From assembly GCA_016722565.1 (NCBI GenBank), contig JADKIU010000003.1, forward strand, positions 186,001 through 250,000: a DNA stretch of 64,000 nt, read 5' to 3'. This DNA is from Bacteroidota bacterium (lineage in GTDB: Bacteria; Bacteroidota; Bacteroidia; 2-12-FULL-35-15). Below the pieces are notes generated by a model. It did no database searches. It was given only the letters and a program-made list of their open reading frames with translations, and had not been told where the DNA came from. This document shows positions 1-6,966 of the stretch, piece after piece. The stretch's first letter is position 1; every line of letters starts with the position of its first letter. Made by a program: the position numbers and the translations under genes.

Positions 1-1595
1 AAGTCCTTTCCGATATGTAACATCATTCACCGTTTTTTCAACCGACACAATTGTTACCCCTGATACAATCGAAATTTTTTTACTCTGGACATACCACCAA
101 CTTTTGAATGGGGTATTACAGATGTTTTTGTATTTACGATAACGATAACGTGCTTGTCGGTTAATAGATGCTAAATTAAAATTAACACCAGTGTACGGAA
201 GCACTTCATCCCATTTTTTTGTTGTATTATTTGAATATCCTAAATTAAACATTCCATAAGCAATGCCAATATCGGCTGTTATATAATATTCCGCACGTGT
301 CATAAAGTTGGCAATTGTGCTTCCAGCAACAGGCATCTTAATATCAATATAATTCAATACATCTTTTGCATCCAACAAATCAATCTGACCGGTTAGTTTA
401 TAATAGCTCTCTCTCAATACACTTGTGGAATTGTAATATGCCAATACTTCAGCATATAGTTGTTTAAGGATATTTGAAAATGTTAGCCACCCTTTTTTGT
501 TTCTATTAAGTGCTTCAAGTGTAGTATATTCTGTTTTTAATTTTTCTAAAAAAGCTTTTTGATTTGTATACATTTCTTCAACACTTGCAGAATCAAGTTT
601 TGTTTCTAAATCATCAAAACTTGCAGGCTTATCCGTCTTTATATTATATTTACCCAGCATTGCTTTTTTAATGTTTTGATCTCCGTCAACGCCATTTATG
701 ATTTCAAGAATCCAAGGGTTTTCAGGGAATTCAAATTCTGTTTTATTTTTAGGATCTATAAAATTGTTGAGATCTTGTCTGAATACAGTCCATGATTTCA
801 TAATTTTTTTTGAATACTCTGCTTGTCCATTCAGTTCTCCTTTTATAACAGCCATTTCATTCGCCAATTTGCTCCAATCAAGATTAGAAACAACATTCCT
901 ATTTTCACTTTCAAATTCAATCTTTTTTTCTTTTGAATATTGAAAGTCAATCTTTGATTTCCCGTCCTTATCTTTTCTATTTTTTGAATACAGAACATTT
1001 ATCCATTTATCCAAGTTCTCCGAATATATTGTATCCAGACGCTTCATTGTTTGGCCGGGGTCAGTTCGATAAATTGTCTTGAAATCATCTCGAATGCTAT
1101 TCAATAAAACTTTCTTCTGCTCTAAATTTATTACTCTCAATTCGTGTCCACTGTATTTTCTTTCTAGCTTGAACAGAAACTGATAACCTGCATTTGCCTT
1201 AAGTGCTGGCATTGCGATATAAAATGAATCCTGAGACTGTGTGGATGTATAATAAGTTTTCTTCCATTGGCAGATGCGATACGTTCCTTTTAAATCCTCA
1301 TCACAATTACAGACAAATACATCTTGTGTATCTTTTGTGTATATCTGCTGCTCGCTTGCTTATAATATACGGTTATAGAAACTATTTCAGAGTCTACAGC
1401 TCCGTAAAAAACAAAAGGAACATCAAAAGGAAGTGTTTGAAACCCTTCAATTACACCATTTTTTAGATCTACTTTAATTTTTTCATAATAATCTCTTCCG
1501 ATTTTTTTAGGTGGATCCTCTGTTTCCCCTTTTGAAATTTGCCAAAAAAATATTAAAAGAAAAATTAACATTGATTTAATTAGATGAAGTTTCAT
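1..1595 (-). CDS. Secreted protein of unknown function, partial, with a frameshift
   Basis: The gene starts at 1595 with a signal peptide (MKLHLIKSMLIFLLIFF) and is open in one frame to about 1350. It then continues in another frame without a stop to the window edge, so the C-terminus lies outside. The N-terminal frame would otherwise end at 1290. The second frame cannot start independently: a TAA lies upstream in that frame near 1370 and no good start follows. The product would exceed 500 residues, is charged and shows no domain I recognise. The break sits close to short AGC repeats and an A-run, so a one-base assembly error is as likely as a true lesion. Function is not assigned; export is inferred only from the signal peptide. 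Confidence 0.6.
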
Positions 1596-1894
1596 AAATT
1601 ATAGTTTTATGTTAATGATTATAACTTAAGCAAATTATGCCTTATATTTTTTTCTTCGTAAAGCAAATTGAGTTTATAGAAACTCCCCAATGAAAAAGCT
1701 GATATTTTTCATTCATAATTGATTTACTAAAATTTTGATTGAGGGAGTAGCTCAGAATCGTAGCTAAAATAGTAAAGTTTTTGAACCTGCAAAATTATTT
1801 TTAAATCAATCAGCGGGATCATTTATTGTTGTGGCGTCTTTGGCGTCTTTATGGCGTCATCAGCATTTCTCAAAACTTTTACAACACGAATTGT
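1596..1894. other. Intergenic, no gene found
   Basis: This AT-rich stretch between the secreted protein and tRNA-Gln holds no convincing ORF. Around 1741-1760 there is a short run resembling a tRNA D-arm (GGGAGTAGCTCAG), flanked by a 7-bp inverted repeat (TGATTGA near 1738, TCAATCA near 1806). It does not fold into a full tRNA, and it lacks both boxes shared by the Y-like RNAs at 4.2-4.9 kb. Confidence 0.5.
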
Positions 1895-1965
1895 TCTCCC
1901 CCGTGGATTCGAACCACAATTTTCAGTGTCAAAAACTGATGTCCTGCCAATTAGACGAAGGGAGA
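1895..1965 (-). tRNA. tRNA-Gln(UUG)
   Basis: Read on the minus strand this is a 71-nt cloverleaf. The 7-bp acceptor stem starts TCTCCCT and ends GGGGAGA with one T-G wobble. The D-arm is GTC-type, and the anticodon stem TCAGT/ACTGA encloses the loop TTTTGAC, giving anticodon UUG. The T-arm GTGG-TTCGAAT-CCAC is canonical. CCA is not encoded. It lies downstream of the rtcB1 gene on the same strand. Confidence 0.93.
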
Positions 1966-1975
1966 GGATAAAAAA

Positions 1976-2005
1976 AACGCCCACAAGAATATTCTTATGG
2001 GCGTT
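1976..2005 (-). terminator. Hairpin downstream of rtcB1
   Basis: AACGCCCA and TGGGCGTT pair, and AAGAAT/ATTCTT extends the stem with a single C-A mismatch. On the minus strand it is followed by an A/T-poor tail and then a run of T (complement of the A-run at 1969-1977). It probably ends the RtcB1 transcript before tRNA-Gln, or acts as a processing hairpin. Confidence 0.6.
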
Positions 2006-2104
2006 TGCATTTTTAAATAACATCCACAAGCACATCAACCGCTTTGTTGCAGTTGTAGGACAAGTTGAATTTGAATGTTCATTGTTTTCATTTTTCTTTT
2101 ATTA

Positions 2105-3540
2105 TTAATCTTCTCTGCTTCCATCGTCCGCCATTCTCACAATTTTTGGAGTGAAGCGGGCAAGCACATCCACCAAATCTGTTTGAGCAGCCATTACCAT
2201 GTCTATATCTTTATAGGCCATGGGTGCTTCATCCAAACCGGCTCCAATCAATGTTACACCATGATCTTTCAAAATGGTGGTCATCTCATTTTTTGTAATG
2301 GATTGGATTGCTTTTGTTCGGCTCATCTGACGGCCAGCACCATGCGAAGCCGAATTTATCGAATTCACTTCTCCTTTTCCTCGTACTAAAAATCCGGGCG
2401 CGGTCATTGATCCGGGAATAATTCCCATCACATCTTTCGAAGCCGGTGTTGCACCTTTACGGTGAACAATTACTTCCTCTCCATTCCAAATTTCTTTCCA
2501 GGCAAAGTTGTGATGATTTTCCACTTTTGCTAAAACGGTTCCACCAATGGCTTTTGCCAAACGGTTATGAATGACTTCGTGACAGGCAGAAGCATAATCT
2601 CCGGCTAAGTTCATCGCCATCCAATACTCTTGCCCTTCAGCAGAATTCAAATCTAAATATGCAAGATTCGCAGCTTCTTTGGGCAATCGACAAAGTTCTT
2701 TCGCCAACTTGGTATAATATCCGGCAACGGTAGCACCAAATCCACGCGATCCGGAATGGGTTAACAAAGCAACATACTTTCCTTTTTTGATGTTTAATGG
2801 TACATCGTCTTCAAGCATTTCAATAATCCCCCATTCCACAAAGTGATTTCCACCACCCGATGAACCCAATTGTGTAAAGGCTTTATCCTGCAAATTTTTC
2901 ACAAAGGAGTCATGTTGAATTCGGATCTATCCAATACAGCATGATTCGCTTTTTCTCTTCCTTGCCATCCATTACCTGCACCAAATTTTGTAAACGCAAT
3001 TAATTCACGTTTGAATTTTCCGTGGTTTTCGGTAAAATAGGTTTCCGGAATATCAAAAATGGATAAGGCCATACGGCATCCGATATCCACTCCCACACCA
3101 AATGGGATGATGGCATTTTTTGTTGCCAATACACCACCGATGGGTAAACCATATCCTTGATGAGCATCCGGCATTAATGCTCCTGCAACGGTTACTGGTA
3201 AGGTCATTGCAATTTCCATTTGGTTAATCGCACCTTCTTCAATATTTTTTGCACCATAAACGGCATAACCATTATGTGATTCTTTTAAAGGAATAATCTC
3301 ACGTGTATCTTCGTCTTCTGATTTGGGTTTTTCCAATAATGCAGCAGCAATAACTCCTAAAATTTCATCCTCCATATAATCGATTGGCGACAAGACCAAT
3401 TTCGAAAATTGTTCAAGCACAAGTTCTTTTGTTGATTTACGAAATTTCTTTTCGATCACAACGATTGCTACACCAATGGCTTTACCTTGCGGGAAGCCGA
3501 TTGCTTTAAGGTCTTCTCCTGTTATGTTTAATTTGTTCAT
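2105..3540 (-). CDS. rtcB: RtcB-type RNA ligase (RtcB1), split by a frameshift
   Basis: RtcB is a Mn/GTP-dependent ligase that joins RNA 2',3'-cyclic-phosphate or 3'-phosphate ends to 5'-OH ends. The N-terminal part (2899-3540, 213 aa) contains the metal-cysteine motif DIGCRMAL (Cys155). The rest (2105-2902, 265 aa) contains GGNHFVE, HSGSRG, ENHHNFAW, HRKGATPA and SHGAGR, which carries the histidine guanylylated in characterised RtcBs. Together they cover a full family length (~475 aa) and align end to end with RtcB2 at 8655-10058. The first part stops at TGA inside TTGTGA and the second can start at the overlapping GTG. This is a one-base deletion, an assembly error, or a true two-piece enzyme translated by stop-start coupling. 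The upstream membrane-protein gene overlaps its start by 35 nt. It belongs to the Ro60/Y RNA island. Confidence 0.85.
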
Positions 3541-4027
3541 GTTTTATGCTGTTTAATTTACGTATAATTTTCTTTTCTAATTCGTTTTTACTAATTGTTT
3601 GCTGTTTGTATTCCATTACTTCTTCAAAAAACGATTCGGCATAGAGTCGATCAGCACCAATTTTAATCATCAATGGAAATTTAACACCATCTGATTTTTT
3701 CCGCAAATAACTGATTTCATCTGTTGTTAAATCACTTTGAATTTTTTCCCTGTTAGTGTAAATCAAGCAGTATTCAACATCAATTAAAGGGATGAGTTGC
3801 TGCTCAATAATATCCTTTATCCGTTTGTTGGAACTATACCAGAAGAAATAGTTCCCTATGTTTTTTGTCCGAAACTTTTTTAATTGGTTGTCGCGGATCT
3901 GTTGATTGACAAGATCCCAGATGGCTAACAAAACAATGATTGCAATAATTGACAATGTAATTTTATAAAAATACAAGGCCGCTGCAACAAGGATTAGGAT
4001 CACTGAAATATTTACAATTCTTTTCAT
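3506..4027 (-). CDS. Small membrane protein of the RtcB1 operon
   Basis: A 173-aa product starting at MKRIVNISV. A longer frame extends to 4141 but would run through the operator and into the RNA array, so I chose the internal ATG at 4027. Two hydrophobic segments (about residues 5-21 and 23-40) form a hairpin in the membrane. A charged cytosolic part follows, ending in a basic tail (KHNRRRP). I recognise no domain. Its 35-nt overlap with rtcB1 argues for translational coupling and a role connected with RNA repair, perhaps membrane anchoring or regulation; this is inference only. Confidence 0.7.
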   Translation of the reverse strand: MKRIVNISVILILVAAALYFYKITLSIIAIIVLLAIWDLVNQQIRDNQLKKFRTKNIGNYFFWYSSNKRIKDIIEQQLIPLIDVEYCLIYTNREKIQSDLTTDEISYLRKKSDGVKFPLMIKIGADRLYAESFFEEVMEYKQQTISKNELEKKIIRKLNSIKHEQIKHNRRRP

Positions 4028-4048
4028 GGTACAAATCAACAAGCTATC

Positions 4049-4067
4049 TGCGCAACCAAATTGCGCA
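4049..4067. promoter_or_regulatory. Palindromic operator, site 3 (RtcB1 operon)
   Basis: TGCGCA-N6-TTGCGCA lies 22 nt upstream of the membrane-protein start codon. It matches in sequence and spacing the two sites in the Ro60/WYL intergenic region (6800-6818, 6901-6919). On the minus strand a TTTG near the site and a TTGATTTG just before the gene could be the -33 and -7 elements, so the operator would overlap the promoter. The likely ligand is the WYL regulator at 6967-7989 (inference). Confidence 0.7.
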
Positions 4068-4159
4068 ATTGAAATTATTTTAAAAAATAAAGGGCAATGT
4101 TCGAAAAATGTTGTGTTTTTGCGTGACAGGCGAAGTAACAATTTTCAACGGCACCTTTG

Positions 4160-4232
4160 TCGGTTTACATGGATTCGAACCATGGACTCCCGTCTTAAAA
4201 GGACGGTGCTCTGCCAACTGAGCTATAAACCG
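4160..4232 (-). tRNA. tRNA-Lys(UUU) at the 3' end of the Y RNA array
   Basis: This is a full cloverleaf. The acceptor CGGTTTA pairs with TAAACCG, the D-arm is GCTC...GAGC, the anticodon stem CCGTC/GACGG encloses CTTTTAA (anticodon UUU), and the T-arm is CATGG-TTCGAAT-CCATG. CCA is not encoded, and the first pair is C-G rather than the usual G-C. Its 5' end lies three nucleotides after the closing stem of the last Y-like RNA, so RNase P cleavage here would also define that RNA's 3' end. tRNA-Lys(UUU) is a classic target of anticodon nucleases, which makes its place beside RtcB genes suggestive, but a role in repair is inference. Confidence 0.9.
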
Positions 4233-4235
4233 GTA

Positions 4236-4384
4236 TGAATGGGCAATGAGCGAACAAAGCACGTGAGGTGCTCTAACCAACTGAGCTACAAAAGCAATCC
4301 GTTACGGGAGTTGCTAGAGGCAGGACTTGAACCTGCGGCCACCCGATCCTAAATCGAAGTAGCTCTGTTCTACGACACCATTCA
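4236..4384 (-). ncRNA. Y-like RNA 5 with permuted tRNA domain
   Basis: On the minus strand, TGAATGG and CCATTCA close the RNA (7 bp). Then come the shared 5' box TGTCGTAG (4370-4377), an upper stem GAACAGAGC/GCTTTGTTC (9 bp with one G-U), and the second box TACTTCG (4355-4361). The interior reads as a circularly permuted tRNA: first a T-arm (GCAGG-TTCAAGT-CCTGC), then an acceptor-like stem AGCAA/TTGCT closed by a CCG-TAA-CGG hairpin, then TA and a complete D-arm (GCTC-AGTTGGTTA-GAGC). Bacterial Y RNAs bind Ro60 through the end stem and mimic tRNA in the other domain, which fits this layout beside a Ro60 gene. Confidence 0.8.
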
Positions 4385-4391
4385 ATAATTT

Positions 4392-4527
4392 TTGATAAGG
4401 AAAAAAGCGTAAAGCGTTTTTTTTGCTGAACTACCCTGCTTTCGCAGGGGCCGGAATTGAACCAGCGACCTTTCTTCTTTCGAAGAATGTTCTGACCGAA
4501 GTATCGCTTTACTACGTCACTTACCAA
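4392..4527 (-). ncRNA. Y-like RNA 4 with GAAA-capped acceptor stem
   Basis: The closing stem is TTGGTAAG/CTTATCAA (8 bp). The boxes are TGACGTAG (4512-4519) and TACTTCG (4497-4503), eight nucleotides apart. The upper stem is GTAAAGCG/CGCTTTAC (8 bp, perfect). Inside are a hairpin TTCTTC-GAAA-GAAGAA, a T-arm GCTGG-TTCAATT-CCGGC, and then CCCTGC-GAAA-GCAGGG, an acceptor stem sealed by a GNRA tetraloop. A shortened D-arm start (TAGTTCAGC) follows. Seven nucleotides separate it from each neighbouring RNA. Confidence 0.82.
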
Positions 4528-4534
4528 TATTTTA

Positions 4535-4645
4535 AAACAGGTAAAATCCAGTAAGATTTTTCTGCTCTACCGACTGAGCTATCCACCGAAGCGGAGTTGG
4601 ATTCGAACCAACGACACGAAGTAATTCTTACCTACGACACTGTTT
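4535..4645 (-). ncRNA. Y-like RNA 3 with UUCG-capped acceptor stem
   Basis: The closing stem is AAACAG/CTGTTT, the boxes are TGTCGTAG (4632-4639) and TACTTCG (4617-4623), and the upper stem is GGTAAGA/TCTTACT. The tRNA mimic is the clearest in the array: T-arm GTTGG-TTCGAAT-CCAAC, acceptor stem TCCGC-TTCG-GTGGA closed by a UUCG tetraloop, then TA and D-arm GCTC-AGTCGGTA-GAGC. The order T-arm, sealed acceptor, D-arm is a circular permutation of tRNA in which the anticodon arm is replaced by the Ro-binding stem. Confidence 0.85.
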
Positions 4646-4655
4646 ACAATTTTTT

Positions 4656-4754
4656 ATGAAAGAGCAAAATTCGATCAGAGATAGTGGGGATTCGAACCCC
4701 TAGCCTTTCGGCATCGGCCAGACGAAGTAACTCTTAATCAACGGCATCTTTCAT
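4656..4754 (-). ncRNA. Y-like RNA 2, reduced tRNA domain
   Basis: A perfect closing stem ATGAAAG/CTTTCAT is followed by a variant first box (TGCCGTTG, 4739-4746), nine nucleotides, and then TACTTCG (4723-4729). The upper stem GATTA(A)GAG/CTCTGATC has one bulge. The interior has a small GCC-GAAA-GGC hairpin and a T-arm GGGG-TTCGAAT-CCCC but neither a D-arm nor a capped acceptor stem, so this copy is reduced (99 nt). On the 5' side an 8-bp hairpin (4753-4772) separates it from Y-like RNA 1. Confidence 0.75.
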
Positions 4755-4770
4755 CCCGATGATTATCGGG

Positions 4771-4898
4771 ATTGTCAAAAGCAAAAAGCGATTCGGGAAC
4801 GGGGATACGCATTGAGGATTTGCACCTCTCCTTTATTTTCACAAAGGCCCTTCCCCTGATTGGAGCGAAGTATCCCGTTTCTACGGCATTTTGACAAT
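4771..4898 (-). ncRNA. Y-like RNA 1
   Basis: It has the longest closing stem of the array, ATTGTCAAAA/TTTTGACAAT (10 bp, perfect). The boxes are TGCCGTAG (4881-4888) and TACTTCG (4866-4872), eight nucleotides apart. The upper stem CGGGA/TCCCG is flanked by two mismatches. Inside are GGGGA/TCCCC, a hairpin CCTTT...AAAGG, and a T-arm-like GAGG-TGCAAAT-CCTC with a changed T-loop. No D-arm is seen, so tRNA mimicry is weaker here than in copies 3 to 5. Confidence 0.75.
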
Positions 4899-4935
4899 GT
4901 CTATTAATATTTTACAATAATTTAAAGAACGTTTG

Positions 4936-5135
4936 TGACCGGGGTGAGATTCGAACTCACAATTTCTTTCGAACAGTATGGTTGTAAATACGCTTCCCTA
5001 CTTTGATAAATCATTTCGGTGTCCCGCACATGCGGGATAAATTGAACTCATTATAACGTGCAGTCATAACCAGATATCCATACACTCCGTGGTTCCGTAA
5101 TTTTACCACAGCTTTTCCTTTTAAGCTACCAGGCC
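4936..5135 (-). ncRNA. tRNA-like element with a ~130-nt insert
   Basis: The ends look like an unpermuted tRNA: acceptor GGCCTGG against CCCGGTC (one wobble, one mismatch), then TA and a D-arm GCTT-AAAAGGAA-AAGC, and at the far end a T-arm GTGAG-TTCGAAT-CTCAC. Between them lie a GTGGT/ACCAC hairpin with an 11-nt loop and a stem GTATGG/CCATAC (5078-5083 with 4976-4981). That stem encloses a second T-loop-like TTCAATT and a hairpin CCCGC-ATGT-GCGGG, the same order as in the Y-like RNAs. The two Y boxes are absent. Boundaries and function are uncertain. It could be the first RNA processed from the Ro60 transcript. Confidence 0.45.
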
Positions 5136-5141
5136 TTGTTA

Positions 5142-5171
5142 AACCCCTCTGTCAATGTTAACAGAGGGGTT
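5142..5171 (-). terminator. Strong hairpin after Ro60
   Basis: AACCCCTCTGT pairs perfectly with ACAGAGGGGTT (11 bp, 8-nt loop), 8 nt past the Ro60 stop. The downstream T-run on the minus strand is only three long, so it may attenuate, protect the mRNA 3' end or mark a processing point ahead of the RNA array rather than fully terminate. Confidence 0.65.
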
Positions 5172-5178
5172 CCTCTTT

Positions 5179-6696
5179 TTACAACTCTACTTGTTTGATT
5201 TTCTCTACTGCATTCTCACCGTTTTCGATGGCAGCCAATACATCAAACACTTTATCTGACCAACCTGCAATCAAGCAGACATCATTATTCAGCATTTTTA
5301 ATGGAGTGTTTCCATAACCTGCCAAATCGAAAACATATAATTTTGCTTCCGGAGCTATTGCTTTGTATGCCTTCCATGATTTCTCAAGGCTTGAGCTTCC
5401 AAAAGTGCTATCCCACATCTGTGCATCGGTGAACATCATCACTTTATCCATTATCACTTTACGTGCGATCAAATCATCGATCACTTTGTAACCGTTTGTT
5501 GCGTAACCCACTTCTCCTTCACGTTTATAGTATTCGTCAACATTCGACAAAATTCCACAGTTAGGCATGTTGATTACTTTCCAGGTATCACCAAACATAC
5601 CAGTTACCACACGTTTACACTTCGACTGCATCAACATCCCCAACATCAATCCGATATCGAAAAACAAAACTTTGCTTTTTGCGGATATTGATTTCTGCAT
5701 CGATCCCGAAACATCACAAGCAATCAATACACGGGTTGTTACATCAAAACCTTTTAGGTTTTTAATACTTGCAACCACAGCGTCTTCCAATGCATTCAGA
5801 ACCATGGTAACAAATTCTGATTTCAACACTTTCACCTCACGGTATGCTGCAAGGAAACGGAAAGGCAATTGTTTTGAATTTGAAACTGCAATCTCATTCG
5901 ACAAATAGGCACATACGCTCTCAACATGCGCTGCAGATACATTTGCATCCAAGATGTTACGTAGGTTTCTCATCAAAGCCATGTAACCAATCTTTTTGCT
6001 ATCAATCAATTCTTCCCATTTTGCTTTTACGGCTTCAGCCTTCGCTTTTTCATTTTCGTATTTGATCTGACCAACAGCCGACAATTCTGTTTCCCAAGTA
6101 TATGGTACCGCCAATTGGTTCGAAACAATTTTATTGAACACCGCTTGCTGAGCGTCATCCTTCGCTTTCGGGTGAACCAAAAACAAGGCATCACGCAATT
6201 TCACATCTGTTTCACGGTTATATTTTCCGAACTGATATTCATCAAATTGATTGAACGATACCGACAAACCCTTTTGAATTTGCTTTGAAAGTTTATTCAA
6301 TTTTTTAGCACCTGTTCTTTTGTTCGCCAATTGATAATATGCAAGCAATTCGGTGATTTCATCTGCACGTTTAACAACTCCACTTACCGTTTTAGCAACA
6401 ATTGCATTACCGGAATTTGTTTTGGCCAATTCAACAGCCAATACCATTGAGATACTTCTCATATACATTTCGTTACGTGTATATACTGCCAATCGTGCAA
6501 CATACTCCGGATCATTCTTCACGATCAATGCTTTGATACGTTCCAAGCGGTCTTCCCCTTTTTCATAAAAGGTATCACTCAATCCGGCTGTCGCAACAGC
6601 TGAATACAATTCCATTTCAGGAGTTAACGCATACGCTTTTGCACCTTCGTAGTTCTTAACTACCGTTGCATTCTTTTTGAAGATGTTGAATTTCAT
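5179..6696 (-). CDS. rsr: Ro60/TROVE domain RNA-binding protein (Rsr)
   Basis: Ro60 proteins are doughnut-shaped HEAT-repeat rings that bind misfolded RNA ends in the cavity and Y RNAs on the outer surface. In Deinococcus and Salmonella the Y RNA tethers Ro60 to an exonuclease. This 505-aa protein has the TROVE repeats (about 1-310), including a LRDALFLVHPKA segment near 167, and a C-terminal von Willebrand A-like domain with an intact MIDAS start DVSGS (328-332). Length and domain order are typical. No Shine-Dalgarno precedes the ATG, as usual in this phylum. It is divergent from the WYL regulator, with operator site 1 between them. The Y-like RNA array follows directly, as expected for a Ro60 locus. 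Confidence 0.93.
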   Translation of the reverse strand: MKFNIFKKNATVVKNYEGAKAYALTPEMELYSAVATAGLSDTFYEKGEDRLERIKALIVKNDPEYVARLAVYTRNEMYMRSISMVLAVELAKTNSGNAIVAKTVSGVVKRADEITELLAYYQLANKRTGAKKLNKLSKQIQKGLSVSFNQFDEYQFGKYNRETDVKLRDALFLVHPKAKDDAQQAVFNKIVSNQLAVPYTWETELSAVGQIKYENEKAKAEAVKAKWEELIDSKKIGYMALMRNLRNILDANVSAAHVESVCAYLSNEIAVSNSKQLPFRFLAAYREVKVLKSEFVTMVLNALEDAVVASIKNLKGFDVTTRVLIACDVSGSMQKSISAKSKVLFFDIGLMLGMLMQSKCKRVVTGMFGDTWKVINMPNCGILSNVDEYYKREGEVGYATNGYKVIDDLIARKVIMDKVMMFTDAQMWDSTFGSSSLEKSWKAYKAIAPEAKLYVFDLAGYGNTPLKMLNNDVCLIAGWSDKVFDVLAAIENGENAVEKIKQVEL

Positions 6697-6799
6697 AGTA
6701 CTTGTTTTTTAATTTTTGTAAACGATTGCTTCTTTTATTTTTTACTTTTCAATATGTTTTCACTTGTTTCATATTGACGATGCAAAGATTCTACACAAG

Positions 6800-6818
6800 T
6801 ACGCATTCGAATTGCGCA
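6800..6818. promoter_or_regulatory. Palindromic operator, site 1 (Ro60 side)
   Basis: TACGCA-N6-TTGCGCA lies about 100 bp upstream of the Ro60 start. On the minus strand it is followed within about 15 nt by TAGAAT and CTTTG, plausible -10/-7 elements for Ro60. Site 2 is exactly 101 bp away, so a looped repressor or a shared activator is possible. Confidence 0.7.
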
Positions 6819-6900
6819 GATAAATTTATTTTCTATTTTTTCTATAATCTACTCATTTCCAGCACAATTAAATTCGTTTCAATTGCTTCATTTACCCAAC

Positions 6901-6944
6901 TACGCAAATAGATTGCGCATTAAAATGATATTTAACTATATTTG
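6901..6944 (+). promoter_or_regulatory. Operator site 2 and promoter of the WYL gene
   Basis: TACGCA-N6-TTGCGCA (6901-6919) is the third copy of the motif. The TTG within it (6913-6915) is 21 nt before TATATTTG (6937-6944), an exact TAnnTTTG -7 box. The operator thus covers the -33 region of the WYL promoter, which points to autoregulation. The start codon is 22 nt further on. Confidence 0.72.
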
Positions 6945-6966
6945 ATCCTCCTTAATCTATTCCAAT

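Noticed and set aside
698..943. 81-codon frame on the plus strand
   Set aside because: It lies opposite the secreted-protein gene, which stays open on the minus strand through this region, and it has no recognisable features.
1736..1812. Possible tRNA-like or Y-like RNA flanked by TGATTGA/TCAATCA
   Set aside because: Only a D-arm-like stretch is present. There is no T-arm in order and neither shared Y box, so chance or a decayed relic is more likely.
4080..4527. Short frames of 66 to 84 codons over the RNA array
   Set aside because: They run through tRNA-Lys and the Y-like RNAs, whose paired stems explain the sequence.
4936..5135. tmRNA
   Set aside because: The element is only 200 nt, has no tag-like frame and lacks the G-U identity pair expected in the tmRNA acceptor stem.
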